This document shows, in pieces, positions 63,812 to 64,000 of a stretch of DNA of 64,000 nucleotides. The position numbers and the translations under genes are program-made. This stretch comes from Pannonibacter indicus. Lineage in GTDB: Bacteria > Pseudomonadota > Alphaproteobacteria > Rhizobiales > Stappiaceae. Positions within the stretch are counted from its first letter, which is position 1. Each line of letters opens with the position of its first letter. The notes beneath the pieces were generated by a model. It was not told the DNA's origin. It ran no database searches and worked only from the letters and a program-made list of their open reading frames with translations. The DNA lies in NCBI RefSeq assembly GCF_001418225.1, contig NZ_LIPT01000010.1, forward strand, positions 62,001-126,000. Reading direction: 5' to 3'.

Positions 63812-64000
63812 TCAGACGGTCAGAATCGCCAGAATGCACGTCAGGACGAAGACGGCGGCGGGCGGGATCCAGCCCTTTTCGCCAAGGGCGAAGCCGATGC
63901 CGACGGTCACCAGATTGGCGATCAGCATGATCCAGCCAAGAACCAGCGCAGCCGTGCCGCCAAAGGCGAACATGAGCAGCGTCACCACTATGGACAGGAC
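63812..64000 (-). CDS. unknown membrane protein, C-terminal part only
   Basis: The frame is open from the window edge and ends at 63812. The 62 visible residues form two or three hydrophobic helices (VVTLLMFAFGGTAALVLGWI, LIANLVTVGIGFALGEKGWI, AAVFVLTCILAILTV). I do not recognise a family. The gene lies just upstream of rluA on the same strand and may be co-transcribed with it. Confidence 0.65.
   Translation of the reverse strand, partial: VLSIVVTLLMFAFGGTAALVLGWIMLIANLVTVGIGFALGEKGWIPPAAVFVLTCILAILTV

Noticed and set aside
1-64000. CRISPR array, prophage or insertion sequence
   Set aside because: No regularly spaced direct repeats, transposase, integrase or phage structural genes are visible; repeats present are short, dispersed and intergenic.

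Overview
The window reads as a stretch of core chromosome from a GC-rich alphaproteobacterium, most likely of the order Hyphomicrobiales (Rhizobiales). The evidence is a cell-cycle regulator set limited to this class (RcdA, TrcR and CtrA-type TTAA-N7-TTAA boxes), a serC leader RNA, the order zapA / 6S RNA / fau, and Cys-free ribosomal protein L31. Family level (Stappiaceae-like) is only a guess. I saw no insertion sequence, prophage, CRISPR array, tRNA or rRNA gene.

Layout. 1-9.4 kb: the 3' end of rpoH, a CHASE2 adenylate cyclase, a TPP-riboswitch-controlled thiamine-precursor transporter (thiX-thiY, with no ATPase gene beside it), an unknown Pro/Ala-rich membrane protein, purA and a DMT exporter. 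9.5-15.1 kb: serine synthesis (serC-serA), an outer-membrane beta-barrel protein and glmM. 15.2-30 kb: a long minus-strand block of ftsH, tilS, cpoB, pal, tolB, a free-standing TolA C-terminal-domain protein, tolA, tolR, tolQ, ybgC, a chemoreceptor and ruvCAB. 30-34.4 kb: a TauE/SafE permease, yebC, a YmdB-like phosphodiesterase, fau, 6S RNA, zapA and a small coiled-coil protein. 34.8-44.6 kb, plus strand: the central carbon genes tkt, gap, pgk and fba, then a divergent ThiE-like protein, a Sel1-repeat protein, efp and suhB. 45-51.7 kb: a MotA/MotB-like pair, trcR, a quinone oxidoreductase, a DUF1192 protein, a candidate small RNA, rcdA and a second TauE/SafE permease. 51.9-64 kb: prpE, an SDR, an ABC exporter, rpmE, two DUF465 proteins, purE-purK, a MATE exporter, rpsU, a TPR lipoprotein, rluA and the end of an unknown membrane protein.

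How the parts relate. The Tol-Pal block supplies the envelope-constriction machine and carries a duplicated TolA domain. A second TolQR/MotAB-like ion-driven pair of unknown job lies at 45-47 kb. TrcR, RcdA and at least two CtrA-like boxes point to cell-cycle control. Post-transcriptional control is visible in four places: a TPP riboswitch with an explicit Shine-Dalgarno-sequestering helix, the serC leader, 6S RNA, and a three-hairpin small RNA with a terminator and anti-Shine-Dalgarno motifs. Several families of short intergenic repeats (REP/MITE-like) are scattered between the genes.
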